A stretch of DNA of 64,000 nt from Aliihoeflea sp052435735 (GTDB taxonomy: Bacteria > Pseudomonadota > Alphaproteobacteria > Rhizobiales > Rhizobiaceae), in NCBI GenBank assembly GCA_052435735.1, contig JBQVNB010000006.1, positions 62,001 to 126,000 on the forward strand. The letters are read 5' to 3'. Below, one piece after another: positions 35,203 through 43,520 of this stretch. The notes under the pieces are model-generated. The model was not told where the DNA came from. It did not search any database and worked only from the letters and a program-made list of their open reading frames with translations. The position numbers and the translations under genes are program-made. Positions within the stretch are counted from its first letter, which is position 1. Each line of letters begins with the position of its first letter.

Positions 35203-36710
35203 TGGAGAATTTCGGCTACTTCTTCATGGGATGGCTCGATCCCAGCCTGCTCGTCTGGACGGCGATCGGCACGTTCGCCGGCATCTATATCGGCGCCATA
35301 CCCGGCCTGTCGGTGACGATGGCCGCATCGATCCTGATCTCCTTCACCTTCACCTGGGACGTGAACGACGCGCTGGCCCTGATCGCGGGCGTCTATATGG
35401 GCGGCGTCTATGGCGGTTCGCGCACCGCCATTCTGCTCAACATTCCCGGCGCGCCAAGCGCTGTCGCGACCGCACTCGACGGCTATCCGCTCGCCCAGCG
35501 CGGCGAGGCGGGGCCGGCCATCGGCCTTTCGACGGTCATGTCGGTCATCGGGGGCTTCGTGGGCATCATCGCGCTCGCGGTGGCCGCGCCGGTGATCTCG
35601 AAATTCGCCTTGATGTTCGCGCCGCGCGACTATCTGCTGATCGCCATCATCGGCATTCTGCTTGTCGGCAGCCTGGCCGCGAGTTCGCTCGCCAAGGGCA
35701 TCTTCGCCGCTTCGCTGGGCATCGTCATCGGCCTCGTCGGAATGGACCCGATGACGGCGCAGGCGCGCTTCACCTTTGGCGAATTCAGCCTGATGGGCGG
35801 CATCTCCTATGTCGCCGCGATGATCGGCTTCTTCGGCGTTGCCGAAGTCCTCTATCAGTTGCGGACCTTCGACCTGCCGGCAATCAAGCAGAAGGTCGGC
35901 AGCGTCATTCCAAAATGGTCGCTGATCCGCAAATACCTTCCGCTCTCGCTGCAGTCGTCCGCGATCGGCGTGACCATCGGTGCGCTGCCCGGAACGGGCG
36001 GAGACATCGCCTCGCTGCTCGCCTACGACCAGGCGAAACGGACGGTCAAGAACCCGTCGCGCCCCTTCGGCGAAGGCGCCTATGAAGGGCTTGTGGCGCC
36101 CGAATCGGCCAACAACGCCGCGGTCGGCGGCGCCTATGTGCCCATGCTGACGCTCGGCATCCCCGGTGACGCGGTGACGGCGATCATCATCGGCGCCCTC
36201 TATATCCACGGTCTGAAGCCCGGCCCGCTGCTGATGGTCGAGACGCCGCATCTCTTCTGGTTCATCGTCGGCAATCTCGTGCTGGCCAACATCTTCCTGC
36301 TGATCTTCGGCCTCAGCGGCATCAAGCTCTTCTCGAAGATCGTGGAACTGCCCAAGGGCATCATCCTGCCCCTCATCGTCGTCCTGTCTGTCGTCGGCAC
36401 GTTCGCGGTGCAGAACAGCGTGACCGATGTCTACTGGATGCTGGCCTTCGGCATTCTCGGCTACTTCCTGAAAGTGTACGGGTTTCCCGTCGCGCCGGTC
36501 ATCCTGGGCATTATCCTCGGGCCACTGATGGACGTCTCCTACAGGCGTGCGATGATCTCCGCGCGCGACGATGTGATGATCTTCGCCGGCGAGTTCTTCA
36601 CCAGTCCGCTGTCGCTGATCCTGACCCTCTCGCTGATCGCGATCATCGTCGGCCAGACCCCGCTATGGGCGCGCCTGCGTGGACGCAAGACAGCCGAGGC
36701 GCCGTCATAA
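35202..36710 (+). CDS. Tripartite tricarboxylate transporter large permease (TctA)
   Basis: A 502-residue permease with about eleven or twelve membrane segments. TctA signatures: GIYIGAIPGLSVTMAASIL, YMGGVYGGSRTAILLNIPGAPSA, TALDGYPLAQRGEAGPAIG and the second internal repeat IGALPGTGGDIASLLAYDQAK and GIPGDAVTAIIIGALYIHG. It moves the carboxylate delivered by TctC using the proton or sodium gradient. Starts inside the tctB stop behind GAGGGGAGC. Confidence 0.94.
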   Translation: MENFGYFFMGWLDPSLLVWTAIGTFAGIYIGAIPGLSVTMAASILISFTFTWDVNDALALIAGVYMGGVYGGSRTAILLNIPGAPSAVATALDGYPLAQRGEAGPAIGLSTVMSVIGGFVGIIALAVAAPVISKFALMFAPRDYLLIAIIGILLVGSLAASSLAKGIFAASLGIVIGLVGMDPMTAQARFTFGEFSLMGGISYVAAMIGFFGVAEVLYQLRTFDLPAIKQKVGSVIPKWSLIRKYLPLSLQSSAIGVTIGALPGTGGDIASLLAYDQAKRTVKNPSRPFGEGAYEGLVAPESANNAAVGGAYVPMLTLGIPGDAVTAIIIGALYIHGLKPGPLLMVETPHLFWFIVGNLVLANIFLLIFGLSGIKLFSKIVELPKGIILPLIVVLSVVGTFAVQNSVTDVYWMLAFGILGYFLKVYGFPVAPVILGIILGPLMDVSYRRAMISARDDVMIFAGEFFTSPLSLILTLSLIAIIVGQTPLWARLRGRKTAEAPS

Positions 36711-36774
36711 GGTTCCGGTATCGAACGCGGTCGACGCGGATGCCGTGGGAATAGAGCAAGTTTGCCATGCCGAT

Positions 36775-36812
36775 GTCAGCGGTTCGATCCCGCTCGGCGC
36801 ACCCAGTCTTCA
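36775..36812 (+). repeat. Direct repeat, copy 2: tRNA 3'-end-like remnant (candidate attR)
   Basis: Matches 17015-17052 at 34 of 38 positions, including the whole T arm and CCAGTCTTCA. Upstream (36745-36774) it weakly resembles a tRNA D arm and an anticodon loop (GTGGGAATAGAGC, TTTGCCATG), but the anticodon stem does not pair and no acceptor 5' strand exists, so it is a decayed or partial tRNA and not a working one. Confidence 0.55.
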
Positions 36813-37502
36813 GGCGCGCGCAGCCGCCTGGCGCATTCGACGTTGCCGCCCCCAAGGTTCGCAACGCGTATCCCCGCCGAGATATTGATCGGCATCGCGT
36901 GCGATCTGGTCGATCCTGCGCCGATTGACCCATTTGGACCAACGTTGAATCGGGATCAGGACGCGCTCGCCATAGCCATCCACGCACACGCATTCAGGTA
37001 TGCCGTTGCGCGCCTCGGTATAGACGATGTTGTTGGCATGGATATCGTTCAGGACGATATGCAGTTCCCGGCAGCGCTCGAACATGGTCTCGAGCGCCTG
37101 CCGGTGCTTGTTGGCAAGCGTGCCGGACGCTTGCAGGCTTCCGATCGTCGGTGCAAGACCGCCATCTGTTCCGACGATCTTCTCGACGAGAAGACCGGCC
37201 CCCTCGTCGGTCTGGACGATGCCGTGAATATGAGCGATCGGAAGTGAAAACGCCGACTCGCAACGGTGTTTGCGAAACTGGATCAGAAATTCGCGCAGTT
37301 CGCGCGCAAACCCGTGATAGCAGCCCTCCAGACGTACCTTCTTGATGGCGCTCTTGCCGGCGAGAAATCCGTTCTCGTCGACCTTGTCGGGGCGAACGGT
37401 CTTGAGGACACTGCCGGGATAAATGGGCAGGTCGTAGATATTTCGCGCATTGCCGCGACAAACGGGAACAGCATCGCGCAATTCGAGTACTTGCCTGCCC
37501 AT
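36810..37502 (-). CDS. YrbL family kinase-fold protein
   Basis: About 230 residues resembling enterobacterial YrbL, a PhoP/BasR-network protein of the LPS-kinase/protein-kinase fold. Shared features: a nucleotide-binding strand (VLKTVRPDK), the catalytic-loop analogue LNDIHANNIVY with Asp and Asn, the metal-binding VDGYGE in the DFG position, and the diagnostic IPIQRWSKWVNRRR near the end. Kinase activity is inferred; in YrbL it is unproven. The ATG at 37502 aligns with the YrbL N terminus; the frame also extends to a TTG at 37526. Its stop sits on the tRNA-like remnant. A long AT-rich dyad lies just upstream. Confidence 0.75.
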   Translation of the reverse strand: MGRQVLELRDAVPVCRGNARNIYDLPIYPGSVLKTVRPDKVDENGFLAGKSAIKKVRLEGCYHGFARELREFLIQFRKHRCESAFSLPIAHIHGIVQTDEGAGLLVEKIVGTDGGLAPTIGSLQASGTLANKHRQALETMFERCRELHIVLNDIHANNIVYTEARNGIPECVCVDGYGERVLIPIQRWSKWVNRRRIDQIARDADQYLGGDTRCEPWGRQRRMRQAAARA

Positions 37503-37586
37503 CCGCAGCAATATCCATATTAGCAACAGCTAAATACTCACCCAGTGCATGCTTTGGTACGCGGCTGGATGAACGTCATAGTTAGC

Positions 37587-37620
37587 TCGTTCAATATTCG
37601 ACTTAACGGATATTGAACGA
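37587..37620. promoter_or_regulatory. 14-bp-stem AT-rich dyad upstream of yrbL
   Basis: Arms TCGTTCAATATTCG and CGGATATTGAACGA pair over 14 positions (one T-G) around the loop ACTTAA. No T tract follows in either direction, so it is not a standard terminator. It lies 85-118 bp before the yrbL start and 74 bp after the yihY stop. An operator for a dimeric regulator is the best guess. Confidence 0.4.
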
Positions 37621-37693
37621 AGCCCTGCAACGCTTATTCCAGACTGATGGACAGATTGTCGCAATTCTGTTGCAAAGACGTCGCATCCGCGCG

Positions 37694-38779
37694 TCAGCGC
37701 ACCCGATGCAGGACCGGGATCGCCATCATGATGACGGCTGCCGCGGCGAGGATGCCGACATGGGCCTTGCCGGCCCGCGCGCCGTCGTCGTTCATGTGTT
37801 CGTCGGGAACGAAGGTCTCGGCCGGCTTGCCGAGCGTGTCGGCCATGGTCGCACCGCGAATGCCCATGGGCAGGTCCGCGCCGGTCGTCGTGTCGAGGGC
37901 AGTCTGGTGCTCCATCTCGGCGTTGATCTCGGCGCCGACGATGACGATCATGGCGGAAATCCACGTCCACATCATGAAGCCGATGACCGCGCCGAGCGAG
38001 CCGTAGGTCGCGTTGTAGTCGGCGAAATTCTGCAGGTAGTAGGAAAAGCCGAATGAGGTCACGATCCACACGACCGAGGCGAAGCACGCGCCCCAGGACA
38101 GCCAGCGCCACTTGGCCTGCTCGCGGCTCGGGCCGAACCGGTAGAGCAGCGAGATGCCGGTGACGATGATGACGAGCATGACCGGCCAGCGCAGGGCCGC
38201 GATCAGCATCGGGCCGAAATCGTCGAGGCGCAAAAGGGCGAGGATCGCGGGCACCACGCCGACGGTGAAGATGAAGGCGATGGCGAGGAACATTGCGCCG
38301 AGCGTGAAGCAGAACGAGCTCAGGTTCAGCCTCACGAAGGAGCGCTTCTCGTTCTCCTGATTGGCGACGTTCATCGCCTCGAACATCGACTTGATGCCGT
38401 TATTGGCGCTCCAAAGGGCGATGAGGAAGCCGAGGACGAAGCCGAAGCTCAGCGCCTCCGGCCGCTGCTCGGCGAGCGCCTCGAGCTGGGCATAGATGAG
38501 GTCGAGCGACGCCGACGGGAGCAGGCCGCCCAGAAACGAGATGTGGTCGCCGACGGTCACCGGATCGGCGACGAAGCCGTAGAGCGAGACGAAGGCGGCA
38601 AGCGCGGGAAACAGCGCCAGCAGCAGGTAGAAAGTGACGCCTGCGGCGATCAGCATGACGCGATGTTCGTTGATGTTGGCCCAGACCCGCCAGGCGATGT
38701 CCTTCCAGCCCCTTGCGGGGATTGCCGAAGGACGGTCCGCGTTCCGTCCGCGCCCCGTCGTCCTGCCCGTCTCGTCCAT
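37694..38779 (-). CDS. YihY/virulence factor BrkB family membrane protein
   Basis: A 361-residue inner-membrane protein of the YihY family with six or more helices. Motifs: HRVMLIAAGVTFYLLLALFPALAAFVSLYG in order, LIALWSANNGIKSMFEAMNVANQENEKRSFVRLNLSS, LYRFGPSREQAKWRWLSWGA and NATYGSLGAVIGFMMWTWISAMIVIVGAEINAE. Recent work in enterics links the family to lipid transport to the outer membrane, but that is not shown for this subgroup. The C-terminal 60 residues are polar plus one last hydrophobic helix. ATG at 38779 with ACAGGA. Divergent from the MFS gene. Confidence 0.9.
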   Translation of the reverse strand: MDETGRTTGRGRNADRPSAIPARGWKDIAWRVWANINEHRVMLIAAGVTFYLLLALFPALAAFVSLYGFVADPVTVGDHISFLGGLLPSASLDLIYAQLEALAEQRPEALSFGFVLGFLIALWSANNGIKSMFEAMNVANQENEKRSFVRLNLSSFCFTLGAMFLAIAFIFTVGVVPAILALLRLDDFGPMLIAALRWPVMLVIIVTGISLLYRFGPSREQAKWRWLSWGACFASVVWIVTSFGFSYYLQNFADYNATYGSLGAVIGFMMWTWISAMIVIVGAEINAEMEHQTALDTTTGADLPMGIRGATMADTLGKPAETFVPDEHMNDDGARAGKAHVGILAAAAVIMMAIPVLHRVR

Positions 38780-38933
38780 TCCTGTCGCCCCTTTTCGTCT
38801 ATGAGCGAAACCTTGAAGACGCCGATAGGTTGCATGGCGCAAGCGCGCGAGAAGCGCTGGTCCAGCCGCTTGGTAGAGGCGCGCCGGGGCGCGAAAGGGT
38901 CTATCAGACGGTGCAGCCGATCCGGACCCGCCC

Positions 38934-40175
38934 ATGACCGAAGCCGAAACCGCGCATCCCGACGACCGCTACGCGGCGTTTCGCCATTCCTCCTATCTGC
39001 GCTTCTGGGTGGCGCGGTTCTTCATGACCTTCGCGACGCAGATCGTCTCGGTCGCGGTCGGCTGGCAGGTCTACGATCTGACGCGCGATCCGTTCGATCT
39101 CGGCCTCGTCGGCCTCGTCCAATTTGCGCCGGCCTTGCTGCTCGTGCTGGTGACGGGCGCGGTCGCCGACCGGTTCGGCCGCCGGCTCGTCATGGGGCTC
39201 GCGTCGCTGCTCGAGATGGGCTGCGCCGCGGCGCTGCTCTGGCTTTCCGTCCGCGGGCTCGGCTCGGCCGCGCCGGTCTTCGCGGTGCTGCTCGTCTTCG
39301 GCGTCGCGCGCGCCTTCTTCGGACCGGCTTCCGCCTCGCTCGTCGCCAATCTCGTCCCGCCGAAGGATTTCGCCAACGCCGTGGCGTGGAACTCGTCGGC
39401 CTGGCAGACCGCGACCATCGTCGGGCCGGTCGCCGGCGGCCTCCTCTACGGCCTTGCCAGCGAGGCTGCCTACGGCACCGCGGCGGCGATGATGGGCATC
39501 GCCTCGCTCTTGATCTTCTCGATCCCCAAGCCGAAGCAGCACACCGAAACCGAGCGTCCGTCGCTGGAGACGATCTTCGCCGGATTCCGCTACATCCGGT
39601 CGGAAAAGGTGGTGCTCGGCGCGATCTCGCTCGATCTCTTCGCCGTGCTTCTGGGCGGTGCGGTCGCGCTGCTGCCGGTCTATGCGCGCGATATTCTCGA
39701 ACTCGGCCCCTGGGGCCTCGGGCTCCTGCGCGCCGCGCCGGGCATCGGCGCCATCGGCGTCGCCATCTGGCTCGCGGGCCATCCGATCCGCGACCATGCC
39801 GGCATCATCATGTTCGTCTTCGTCGGCCTGTTCGGCGTCTTCACCGCGATCTTCGGCCTTTCCACCATTCCGTGGCTGTCGATCGTCGCGCTGGCGCTTC
39901 TGGGCGCCGCCGACATGATCTCGGTCTATATCCGCGAGACGCTGATCCAGCTCTGGACACCCGACCGCGTGCGCGGCCGCGTCAATGCGGTCAACATGGT
40001 GTTCGTCGGTGCATCGAACGAGCTTGGCGAGTTCCGCGCCGGGACGATGGCCGCCATGATTGGAACGGTGCCGGCGGTGGTGCTGGGCGGCATCGGCGCG
40101 GTCGGCGTCGCGGGCCTGTGGGCCTGGCTATTTCCCGAACTCAGAAAGGCGCGACGTCTCGACGGACGCATGTGA
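38934..40175 (+). CDS. MFS transporter (EntS/MFS_3-like)
   Basis: A 413-residue major facilitator with 12 predicted helices. The opening FRHSSYLRFWVARFFMTFATQIVSVAVGWQVYDLTRDP and the loop ADRFGRRLVMG, followed by LVANLVPPKDFANAVAWNSSAWQTATIVGPVAGG, are typical of the enterobactin-exporter-like group; the substrate is unknown. The last 16 codons overlap, in the opposite direction, the end of the amidotransferase gene. ATG at 38934; no strong ribosome site is visible. Confidence 0.9.
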   Translation: MTEAETAHPDDRYAAFRHSSYLRFWVARFFMTFATQIVSVAVGWQVYDLTRDPFDLGLVGLVQFAPALLLVLVTGAVADRFGRRLVMGLASLLEMGCAAALLWLSVRGLGSAAPVFAVLLVFGVARAFFGPASASLVANLVPPKDFANAVAWNSSAWQTATIVGPVAGGLLYGLASEAAYGTAAAMMGIASLLIFSIPKPKQHTETERPSLETIFAGFRYIRSEKVVLGAISLDLFAVLLGGAVALLPVYARDILELGPWGLGLLRAAPGIGAIGVAIWLAGHPIRDHAGIIMFVFVGLFGVFTAIFGLSTIPWLSIVALALLGAADMISVYIRETLIQLWTPDRVRGRVNAVNMVFVGASNELGEFRAGTMAAMIGTVPAVVLGGIGAVGVAGLWAWLFPELRKARRLDGRM

Positions 40176-40913
40176 CGCCTCGAACGCCTCGCGGTCGAAA
40201 ATGAGCTTCAAAAAGCCGTCGAGCCAGGCCTTGAGCTTCAGATCCCACAGCATGCGGCCGTGCAGATGGTCGCGGCCCTGCTGAGCGCCGGGCAGGACGA
40301 AGCGATGCGCGCCCTTGACCACCCATTTGTGCATCATGACGCGCGTCAGTTCGGCGTGGAACTGGATGCCCCAGGCATTGTGGCCATAGCGGAACGCCTG
40401 GTTGGGGTAGGATTCGGCGGTCGCCAGAAGTTTCGCGCCCGAAGGCAGCGAAAAACCCTCGCGGTGGAACTGGTAGACCATTGACGGCCAATCGAGTGGC
40501 AGCGCGCGCGCCTCGTCGGTGGCCTCGATCGGATACCAGCCGATCTCGACATGACCGTCGTCGCGCCCGCCGACCTTGCCGCCGAGATGATTGACCAGCA
40601 TCTGCGCACCGAGGCAGATGCCGAGAAACGGCTTTTCCTCACGCAGCGGCACCGAGATCCAGTCGGTCTCGCGCTTGACGAATTCTTCCGGGTCGTTGGC
40701 GCTCATCGGCCCGCCGAAGATCACGACGCCCTCGTGGTCGGCGAGCGTGGCGGGCAAAGCATCGCCCAGAGGCGGGCGGCGGATGTCGAGATGGTAGCCG
40801 TCGGCGGCGAGCAACTGCCCGACGCGGCCGGGGCTCGAATGCTCCTGATGCAGGACGATCAGGATCTGCTTCCCCTTGTGGGATGCGTCTTTCGAGATCG
40901 GTCCGTGCAACAT
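40128..40913 (-). CDS. Class I glutamine amidotransferase
   Basis: A 261-residue stand-alone GATase1 domain protein (GuaA-like family). The nucleophile elbow is FLGICLGAQMLVNHLGG, the His-Glu of the triad lies in WGIQFHAELT, and FGGPMSANDP forms the oxyanion side. Such proteins hydrolyse glutamine or gamma-glutamyl compounds; the acceptor is unknown. The ATG at 40913 lies four bases after the terB stop, so the two form an operon. Its 3' end overlaps the convergent MFS gene by 48 bp. Confidence 0.9.
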   Translation of the reverse strand: MLHGPISKDASHKGKQILIVLHQEHSSPGRVGQLLAADGYHLDIRRPPLGDALPATLADHEGVVIFGGPMSANDPEEFVKRETDWISVPLREEKPFLGICLGAQMLVNHLGGKVGGRDDGHVEIGWYPIEATDEARALPLDWPSMVYQFHREGFSLPSGAKLLATAESYPNQAFRYGHNAWGIQFHAELTRVMMHKWVVKGAHRFVLPGAQQGRDHLHGRMLWDLKLKAWLDGFLKLIFDREAFEASHASVETSRLSEFGK

Positions 40914-40917
40914 TCGT

Positions 40918-41391
40918 CTATCCGTTGTCTTCGTTCCTGAATTGCAGGCGTTCGGCGACGCGCTGGCGCAGGGCCACGCGTTCCGGCCCGTCGATGCCGA
41001 CGAGTTCGCAAACGCGCCAGACGAGATTGTCTTCCAGTTCATGGCGCTCGCCATCGGCGTAGACCATTTCCCACAGGAGCGAGATCAGTTCCTGCCTTGC
41101 CGGCAAATCCAGATGCCGATTGATGACACTGGTGAAGGCGTAGAGATCGACCGCGTCCCGCTCGGCAGTCTCGCCCGCGACGAGGATGCGGTCGAGTTCG
41201 TCGCCGGAAAGCCGGTAGGCCTCCGCGATGGTCCGGCGCAGCGCATCGGCTTCGTCCGCGCCGCGCACGCCGTCCGCATCGATGATGTGGTACATCAACG
41301 CCGCAACCGCCACCCTCGGATCGTCGGAGCGGTCGGTGTCGGATCGGCCCGCGGGAACGTCACGGAAAAGCGAAAGAAGGCGGTCGAGCAT
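40918..41391 (-). CDS. TerB-family protein
   Basis: A 157-residue helical protein of the tellurite-resistance TerB/DjlA-N fold: VAALMYHIIDADGVRGADEADALRRTIAEAY, with two acidic metal-binding positions, and a second symmetrical part (ISLLWEMVYADGERHELEDNLVWRV). The role of isolated TerB proteins in alphaproteobacteria is unknown; stress or membrane-associated metal sensing is proposed for the family. Upstream partner of the glutamine amidotransferase. Confidence 0.85.
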   Translation of the reverse strand: MLDRLLSLFRDVPAGRSDTDRSDDPRVAVAALMYHIIDADGVRGADEADALRRTIAEAYRLSGDELDRILVAGETAERDAVDLYAFTSVINRHLDLPARQELISLLWEMVYADGERHELEDNLVWRVCELVGIDGPERVALRQRVAERLQFRNEDNG

Positions 41392-41712
41392 GAGGCGGCG
41401 TCAGGTCCCTTGCGGCACGACCAGCGAATCGCGCCCGAATGCCTTCATTTAGCGCAAGGACGGCCAAAAGGCCAAGATGCGGGCAATCGTTTGGATGTGG
41501 GGGTGGAGGAGATTGGTTTCTTCTGAAGTGACCCCCACCCTTTATCCCTCCCCACAAGGGGGAGGGAATCCGTGGGCGCGGCGTTCAATCCGTCAAAGCT
41601 GGTCCCGGATTAAAGGATGAGGCACGACGTGGATGCCTTCCCTCCCCTTGTGGGGAGGGATCAAGGGTGGGGGTCCCCTTCGCAAAAACAGCACCCACCA
41701 CCCACGCAAACC
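41392..41712. other. 321-bp gap between terB and hemY
   Basis: Contains the start-side region of terB (41392-41529), then palindromic repeat B (41530-41675), then 37 bp before the hemY stop. No gene or further signal was seen. Confidence 0.6.
41530..41675. repeat. Long palindromic intergenic repeat B
   Basis: Left arm 41530-41568 (starts GACCCCCACCCTTTATCCC) and right arm 41638-41675 are complementary with one indel and one mismatch. The arms are nearly identical to those of repeat A. The centre ends with GGCACGACGTGGATGCC, exactly the reverse complement of a stretch in the centre of A, so the two copies have swapped orientation of their inner part. Lies at the 3' end of hemY, upstream of terB. 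Confidence 0.88.
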
Positions 41713-43506
41713 TCAGAACAGCCTGAACCGACTCTCCACTGCCGGCTTTTCGCCTTCCTCGACGCCCGGATCGTCCGGGATCGGCATTCTGGTCGGTCGA
41801 TCGGTCTCGTCCTCGATCATCTCGGCGTCGAGCGGAGCAGAAGCTACTGGCTCGGCAGCGGCAGCGAGCGCCGCGACGGGAGCCGGGCCCTTGGCGTCGT
41901 TTGCGGCGACGGGGCGGGCCGGTTCGGGTTTCGAGGCCGGTTTTTCGGGCGGCGTCGGTTCGATGACAGGGTCAGGCTCGACCGTGGCGACGGGTTTGGG
42001 AACGGCCACCGGAGCCACCGCCTTCGCCGGCTTCGTTTCGGGCTCGCTTGCCGGCTCGGGCGCGGTCTTCATCGGTTCTTCGACGATGATGTCCTCGACC
42101 GGCTCCGTCTCGGCGGCGACCACCGGCTTCGTCGGCCGGTGCTCGTCGTGCTCGATCGGCGCGGGCAGGGTGGGGGTGATCGCGAGTGCCTCGTCGCCGG
42201 CCTCGATGACTTGGCCGAGCCGCTCGACCGGAGCGCGCCATTCGAAGGCGTCGAGGCGGCCCGTGACCGGCGAGAGCGGCGCCCAGCGGTCCGAGACGTA
42301 GCCGTCGGCGACCCAGGCCGAATCGCGCGGTGCGCGGACGGCCTTGCCGAGCCACTGGCGCACACGGCCCTGGTCGCCGGTCTCAGTCTCCTCGATATCG
42401 GCCAGAAGCAGATAGGCGCCTTCGCGCGGTTCCTGCCGGATCGCGGCTTCGGCTTGCGCGCGGGCAAGCTTGTAATCGCCGGCGGCGAGCGCGGCGCGGG
42501 CGACTGCGAGCGCGGATTCGGGATTGTTCTGTTTCAGCGCCTGCAACTTCTTCGCCCGCGTCAGACGATCCAGCGTCGAATCGCCGAGGCGCGCATTGAC
42601 ATAGGCGTCGGCGATCTCGGGATGCGCGTTGCGCTTCCAGCCGGCTTCGAGAATCTTCGCGCCCTTGCGCAGATCGTCGAGGCGGAACAGCGCCTTGGCC
42701 GCGACGATTGCAGCCGGGACGAGGTCGGGCGCGAGGCGGTGCGCCTCGAGAGCCGCGTTCTTCGCCTGCACTGGTTCGGCATCGAGGAGTTCGGTGGCCT
42801 TGGCTGTCAGCAGCACCGCCTTGCGGCGTTCGGCGGTCTCGCGGTCGATCTGCTGGGTCGATTTCTGCGTGTCGACGAGGCGCAGCGCGGCGTCCCACTC
42901 GCCTGCCTCAGACTTTTCTTCCAGCGCCGCGCCGGACGCCCAGGCAAGCTGCGGCGCGGTTTCGACGGCGCGTTCGGCATAGTGCCGCGCGGCCTGCCGA
43001 TCGCCCACGCGCTCGGCTTCGAGGTAGAGGCCGCGCAGGCCGAGAAGTTTCATCTCGGGCTTGTCGAGCATCGCCTCGAACTTCTGCCGCGCGCCCGGAT
43101 GATCGCCTTCGAGCAAGGACGCCTGCGCGTCGAGGAGATGGACCAGCGGTTCGCGGTCGGAGGAGAGGAGCTTCAGCGCCTCCTTCTTCTTGCGCCGCGC
43201 GAGCGCCGGATCGCCGGCGCCGGCCGCGATCATGCCCATCGACAGCGCCTCGTAGCCGCGGTCGCGGCGTCGGGTGCGGAAGTGGCGCGAGATCGTGTGC
43301 GGGCTGGTGACGATCGACTTGACCAGCCACCAGAGGATCATTGCGGCGGCGACGACGGCGGTGATCAGGATCGCGGCAACGAGCAGGCTCACCTGCATCT
43401 GGTAGCCGCCGAAGGTCAGCGTCAGATCGCCCGGGCGGTCGGCAAGCCAGGCGAAGGCGAAGCCGAGGATGAAGACGGGAACGAGGAAAAACAGGATGCG
43501 GATCAT
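41713..43506 (-). CDS. hemY: HemY N-terminal domain protein
   Basis: A 597-residue inner-membrane protein. Two membrane helices at the N terminus (FFLVPVFILGFAFAWLAD and VSLLVAAILITAVVAAAMILWWLV) contain the HemY_N signature with DRPGDLTLTFGGYQMQVS between them; TPR-like helices follow to about residue 400 (for example GMIAAGAGDPALARRKKKEAL), then a Pro/Ala/Glu-rich tail. Bacterial HemY of this type is linked to protohaem synthesis by operon position, not by a shown reaction; it is unrelated to the Bacillus oxidase of that name. Last gene of hemC-hemD-mic60-hemY. Confidence 0.88.
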   Translation of the reverse strand: MIRILFFLVPVFILGFAFAWLADRPGDLTLTFGGYQMQVSLLVAAILITAVVAAAMILWWLVKSIVTSPHTISRHFRTRRRDRGYEALSMGMIAAGAGDPALARRKKKEALKLLSSDREPLVHLLDAQASLLEGDHPGARQKFEAMLDKPEMKLLGLRGLYLEAERVGDRQAARHYAERAVETAPQLAWASGAALEEKSEAGEWDAALRLVDTQKSTQQIDRETAERRKAVLLTAKATELLDAEPVQAKNAALEAHRLAPDLVPAAIVAAKALFRLDDLRKGAKILEAGWKRNAHPEIADAYVNARLGDSTLDRLTRAKKLQALKQNNPESALAVARAALAAGDYKLARAQAEAAIRQEPREGAYLLLADIEETETGDQGRVRQWLGKAVRAPRDSAWVADGYVSDRWAPLSPVTGRLDAFEWRAPVERLGQVIEAGDEALAITPTLPAPIEHDEHRPTKPVVAAETEPVEDIIVEEPMKTAPEPASEPETKPAKAVAPVAVPKPVATVEPDPVIEPTPPEKPASKPEPARPVAANDAKGPAPVAALAAAAEPVASAPLDAEMIEDETDRPTRMPIPDDPGVEEGEKPAVESRFRLF

Positions 43507-43520
43507 GATGTTTCGTTCCC

